This document shows positions 60,904-64,000 of a DNA stretch of 64,000 bases, one piece after another (the first letter of the stretch is position 1; every line of letters starts with the position of its first letter). The translations under genes and the position numbers were made by a program. Below the pieces are notes generated by a model. It was not told the origin of the DNA. It made no database searches and saw only the letters and a program-made list of their open reading frames with translations. The DNA is from Fuerstiella marisgermanici (GTDB taxonomy: Bacteria > Planctomycetota > Planctomycetia > Planctomycetales > Planctomycetaceae): positions 2,604,001-2,668,000 of the forward strand of contig NZ_CP017641.1 of the NCBI RefSeq assembly GCF_001983935.1, read 5' to 3'.

Positions 60904-63900
60904 ATGCTCCTTCGATCAATCGCGACAGCCGTCCTGTTGCTAGCGACAGCTGCCAACGCCGCAGACTGGCCAACGTGGCAGCACGACAACCGCCGCACGG
61001 GCGCAACAGACGAACAGTTGCCGGTCACGAAGCTGCGGCTGAGTTGGGCATGGCAGTCGGCGACGCCGCCAAAGACAGCGTGGGCCGGGCCAGCAAAGTG
61101 GGACGCGTACGCATTCCACCGCAACCTGCCGTCGATGAGGAACTATGATTCCGCGTTCCATGTTGTGGCGGCTCAGGGGCGAGTGTGGTTTGGGTCGTCC
61201 GCCGATGACACTCTGTATTGCCTGAACGCCGACGACGGCAAGCCCGCATGGACCTTCACCGCAGATGGACCGATCCGACTGGCTCCCACGTGGTCGGATG
61301 GGAAAGTCTATTTCGGATCCGACGATGGTCACGCACGCTGCGTCGATGCCGATGATGGCCGATTGGTTTGGGCGTTCACTCCTGCCGACACATCGCAGCT
61401 AATCCTCAACGACGGTCGCTTCATTCCGTTTCAGCCGTGTCGCACAGGCGTCACCGTGGACAACGGCACAGCGTGGTTCGCATGCGCGATGCTGCCGTGG
61501 GAAGACGCCTGGTTGTGTTCGCTGGACGCGGCAACTGGAAAAACAGACGGCGAACAGCACTACGTGAAGTCACTGCCCGGGCGAACGATGGAAGGTGCTC
61601 CTGCGCTGTCATCAAAGTTCCTTGTGCTGCCGCAGGGCCGAGTTGCTCCGCGAGTGTTCGATCGAACGACCGGCAAAGACCTCGGCGAAATGGTAAAAAG
61701 CGGCGGCGGTTCGGTCGTCGTTGTTTCGCTGGACGACAACGTGCTGCACGGTCCGGCCACGGATTCTCGCAAAGGCGGCTTTCGCGAATCCAGCAGTTCC
61801 AACCGCGAAGTTGTAGCCGGTCTCGGCACCGGCAACGCTCTTGTTGTCGACGGAGCCACGTCGTGGATGCTGACTGATTCCGAAATCATTGCGTCCAGTT
61901 TGACCAAACGAAACGTGCTGTGGAAGGCGGCCTGTGATTGCCCGTTCACGATGATCAAAGCGGGCGACACTCTGTTCGTCGGCGGCGATCAGATGGTCGC
62001 CGCTCATTCGGCCAGCGATGGAAAACTGTTGTGGAAACAGCCAGTGACCGGGCGAGCGTTCGGACTGGCGGTGGCGAACGGACGGCTGTTCGCCAGCACG
62101 GATGAGGGAGCGATTCATTGCTTTGCGGCGGACGAAACAACAACGGCACCAGCGATCGCCGCGGCTCTGACCGCATCATCAGACGACGCCGCAACTCGCG
62201 TCACGGATGTGGTACCGATTGACGACAAACGACTGCTGGGCCATTGGGCGTTTCAGCAGTCGGCCAACGACGGTCTGGTGGTGAAGGCGTTGCATGGATC
62301 GGATGTCACCCTATCCGGTCGACCACGGTTCTCGCGGCTTGGCAACCTTCAGGCCATCGAACTTGACGGCAGCGATCAGTCGCTCATGGTTGCTCCTGAC
62401 TTTCGCAGCGTTCCCGTGCCGACGACGGCATTCACGGCCGAAGCGTGGGTGAAGGTCGATCAGCCTCAGGACTGGGGCGGCATCGTCAGCGTTCTGCAGG
62501 ACAACGGCGATTACGAACGAGGCTGGTTGCTGGGCTTCAACAAAGACCAGTTTTGCGTCGGAGTGGCATCGGCCGGAGGCGCAGGCAAGATGACCTACCT
62601 GAAAGCAAAGCAGCCGTTTGAAACGGAACGCTGGTACCACGTGGCGGGAACCTATGACGGCACGTTGCTGCGGATCTATGTGGACGGCGCCTTACAGGCA
62701 GAGAGCGGAGCTCAATCGGGCGAGATTTCGTACCCTGATCGCACGTGGTTCGAAATCGGAGCGTATCACGACAAGGACGAATACCATCGGCTGCGTGGCG
62801 CGATTCACGAAGTCGCGTTGTATAGCGAAGCTCTATCCACCGATGAAATCGCGAGCCACTTTCGGCGCAAAAAGTCAGGCCTGCCTGCTCCGACGGAATA
62901 CGGCCATGTGGCGTCCGGCCCGTGGTTACGGTTTACAGATCCGCACACGGCCGTCGTTCGCTGGACGACGGAAACGCCTCAGCCGAGCGTTCTGCAGTTC
63001 GGTACGGAAGGCGAGATGACGAAGCTGTTGGACAAAAAACTGCAGACGGAACATCAGGCAAAGCTGACGGGGCTGAAACGGCAGAAGGTCTACCAATACC
63101 GGATCGGCGTGCAGGACGATGATGCGGACAAGTTGCGTTTCACGAAGGATTTTGAGTGCGATAACTTCTTCAACTATTCGCCGCCGACGTCGGACCGGAT
63201 TCCAGATACCACTGACGTTGCCGCGAGCACACGGGCTCAAGACTTGTTGGCTCAATGCGACGCGGACAACGGCTTGGCCCTGATTTGTGGTGCAGTCGAT
63301 GTCAAACTCTTGATTCAGTTGTGCAAGAACAGCACGTTGCGTTTCGTGATCGCAGACACCGATGCAGAACGAGTCGATTCGCTCCGAAGGCATCTGTTGC
63401 AGCACGGCGTTTACGGCAATCAGGTGGCCGTCCACTTGGTCGACAATCTGGCTGAGCTTCCGTTCGTCGGCCAGTGGGCCAACCTCGTCATCCTCGACGC
63501 TTCAGCAGATCCGGCAATGATCAAAGAAGCACAACGGCAAACGCAACCAGATGGCGGCGTGACTCTGCTTTCGCCCATTGCCGCAACGGAGCCGATTCAA
63601 AGCTTTGTCATGGTGCCGATAGGCAAATCCAATGGGTGGCAGCGATTCGTCAAGCCTGCTTTGCCAAATGCTGGCGATTGGTCGCATCTATACGGCGATC
63701 CTGATAACGCCGCTTTCGCCGGCGAACAACTCGGCGGAGCAAAATCGACGGACGACCTGCGAATCCAATGGGTGGGTCGACCGGGGCCTCGATACCAGGC
63801 CGATCGCAGTGGTCGCAAGCCGTCACCGCTGTCGACGGCGGGCCGGCTGTTCATGCAGGGGCTGCATCGCATTATCGCAGTCGATGCGTTTAACGGCTCG

Positions 63901-64000
63901 ATTCTATGGTCAATCGAAATCCCGGGTCTGGAACGCTTCAACATGCCGCGAGACTGCAGTAACTGGTGCGCCAGCCGCGACTATCTGTTCGTCGCCGTGA
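60904..64000 (+). CDS. PQQ-like beta-propeller and LamG multidomain exoprotein (3' partial)
   Basis: More than 1032 codons, open to the window end. Signal peptide MLLRSIATAVLLLATAANA. Domains in order: PQQ/WD40-like propeller repeats (about 20-430, LYCLNADDGKPAWTFTADGP, VSLDDNVLHGP), a LamG/concanavalin-like domain (about 440-640, TAFTAEAWVKVDQPQDWGGI, YVDGALQAESG), a purple-acid-phosphatase-N/FnIII-like domain (about 660-750, RFTDPHTAVVRWTTETPQPS), a Rossmann-like segment (about 770-900) and renewed propeller repeats (AVDAFNGSILWSIEIPG). It is likely extracellular or periplasmic; function unknown. Start ATG 60904. Confidence 0.88.
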   Translation, partial: MLLRSIATAVLLLATAANAADWPTWQHDNRRTGATDEQLPVTKLRLSWAWQSATPPKTAWAGPAKWDAYAFHRNLPSMRNYDSAFHVVAAQGRVWFGSSADDTLYCLNADDGKPAWTFTADGPIRLAPTWSDGKVYFGSDDGHARCVDADDGRLVWAFTPADTSQLILNDGRFIPFQPCRTGVTVDNGTAWFACAMLPWEDAWLCSLDAATGKTDGEQHYVKSLPGRTMEGAPALSSKFLVLPQGRVAPRVFDRTTGKDLGEMVKSGGGSVVVVSLDDNVLHGPATDSRKGGFRESSSSNREVVAGLGTGNALVVDGATSWMLTDSEIIASSLTKRNVLWKAACDCPFTMIKAGDTLFVGGDQMVAAHSASDGKLLWKQPVTGRAFGLAVANGRLFASTDEGAIHCFAADETTTAPAIAAALTASSDDAATRVTDVVPIDDKRLLGHWAFQQSANDGLVVKALHGSDVTLSGRPRFSRLGNLQAIELDGSDQSLMVAPDFRSVPVPTTAFTAEAWVKVDQPQDWGGIVSVLQDNGDYERGWLLGFNKDQFCVGVASAGGAGKMTYLKAKQPFETERWYHVAGTYDGTLLRIYVDGALQAESGAQSGEISYPDRTWFEIGAYHDKDEYHRLRGAIHEVALYSEALSTDEIASHFRRKKSGLPAPTEYGHVASGPWLRFTDPHTAVVRWTTETPQPSVLQFGTEGEMTKLLDKKLQTEHQAKLTGLKRQKVYQYRIGVQDDDADKLRFTKDFECDNFFNYSPPTSDRIPDTTDVAASTRAQDLLAQCDADNGLALICGAVDVKLLIQLCKNSTLRFVIADTDAERVDSLRRHLLQHGVYGNQVAVHLVDNLAELPFVGQWANLVILDASADPAMIKEAQRQTQPDGGVTLLSPIAATEPIQSFVMVPIGKSNGWQRFVKPALPNAGDWSHLYGDPDNAAFAGEQLGGAKSTDDLRIQWVGRPGPRYQADRSGRKPSPLSTAGRLFMQGLHRIIAVDAFNGSILWSIEIPGLERFNMPRDCSNWCASRDYLFVAV

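Noticed and set aside
1-64000. tRNA, rRNA, tmRNA or other RNA genes
   Set aside because: No T-loop GTTCRA motif with a flanking stem or rRNA-like tract was found by eye; a covariance-model search would be decisive.
1-64000. Transposase or integrase gene that could move the foldback repeats
   Set aside because: Only a chromosomal-type Xer recombinase is present; no DDE, Y1 or RAYT protein was recognised in this window.

Overview
This 64 kb window looks like a contiguous piece of a planctomycete chromosome. The evidence is a DUF1559 prepilin-like protein with an H-X9-DG tail, a secreted DUF1549/DUF1553 (planctomycete-cytochrome type) - PPC-domain - Tat-exported DUF1501 gene trio, a Cys-rich repeat exoprotein, an HTTM (vitamin-K-carboxylase-like) membrane protein and a large PQQ-propeller/LamG protein. 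All are familiar from Planctomycetaceae-like genomes. No rRNA, tRNA, CRISPR array or transposase gene was recognised.

Layout. 0-13.5 kb is mostly housekeeping: an exported alpha/beta hydrolase, a thioredoxin-YHS protein, cysC, hisI-hisG, a PfpI/DJ-1 protein, the Cys-rich repeat protein with a textbook terminator, pgi with a metallo-beta-lactamase-fold hydrolase, thioredoxin and a long coiled-coil protein. 13.5-31.6 kb holds a cold-shock gene preceded by a 55-codon gene that seems to start at ATC, a cyclopropane-fatty-acid synthase homologue, a receiver protein, a GyrB/ParE subunit, a KaiC-like ATPase, ubiX, glnA, a cluster of five parS-like palindromes, a GT39-like membrane glycosyltransferase, a Xer recombinase and a degenerate sigma-54-activator-like protein. 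31.8-41 kb is rich in membrane proteins: HTTM, a polytopic His-rich protein, the DUF1559 prepilin, a lipoprotein and two tandem acyltransferases, followed by a four-CBS protein. 41.4-46.3 kb is a tight three-gene operon: membrane-fusion protein, GAF/membrane-fusion protein, and PqqD-like/M50 metalloprotease fused to a third membrane-fusion domain. I regard it as the best candidate for an undescribed export or processing machine. 47.9-56.2 kb encodes secreted planctomycete-type proteins. 56.6-64 kb has an SRPBCC/GyrI-like protein, SixA, a Lys-tailed small protein, two Hsp20 proteins, an AlkD-like repair protein and the start of a PQQ/LamG giant that runs off the window.

The gaps are unusual. 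They carry at least seven families of palindromic or foldback repeats, two tandem arrays with a period near 148 bp, and a duplicated 0.7 kb block. One REP-like family repeatedly abuts stop codons of genes, always in the same orientation relative to the gene. Two parS-like 16-mers match the Bacillus consensus exactly and are embedded in one of the 148-bp arrays. With a type IIA topoisomerase subunit and a Xer recombinase nearby, this suggests, but does not prove, a chromosome-segregation locus. Starts were moved downstream of the longest frame wherever a signal peptide, Shine-Dalgarno sequence or domain boundary argued for it.
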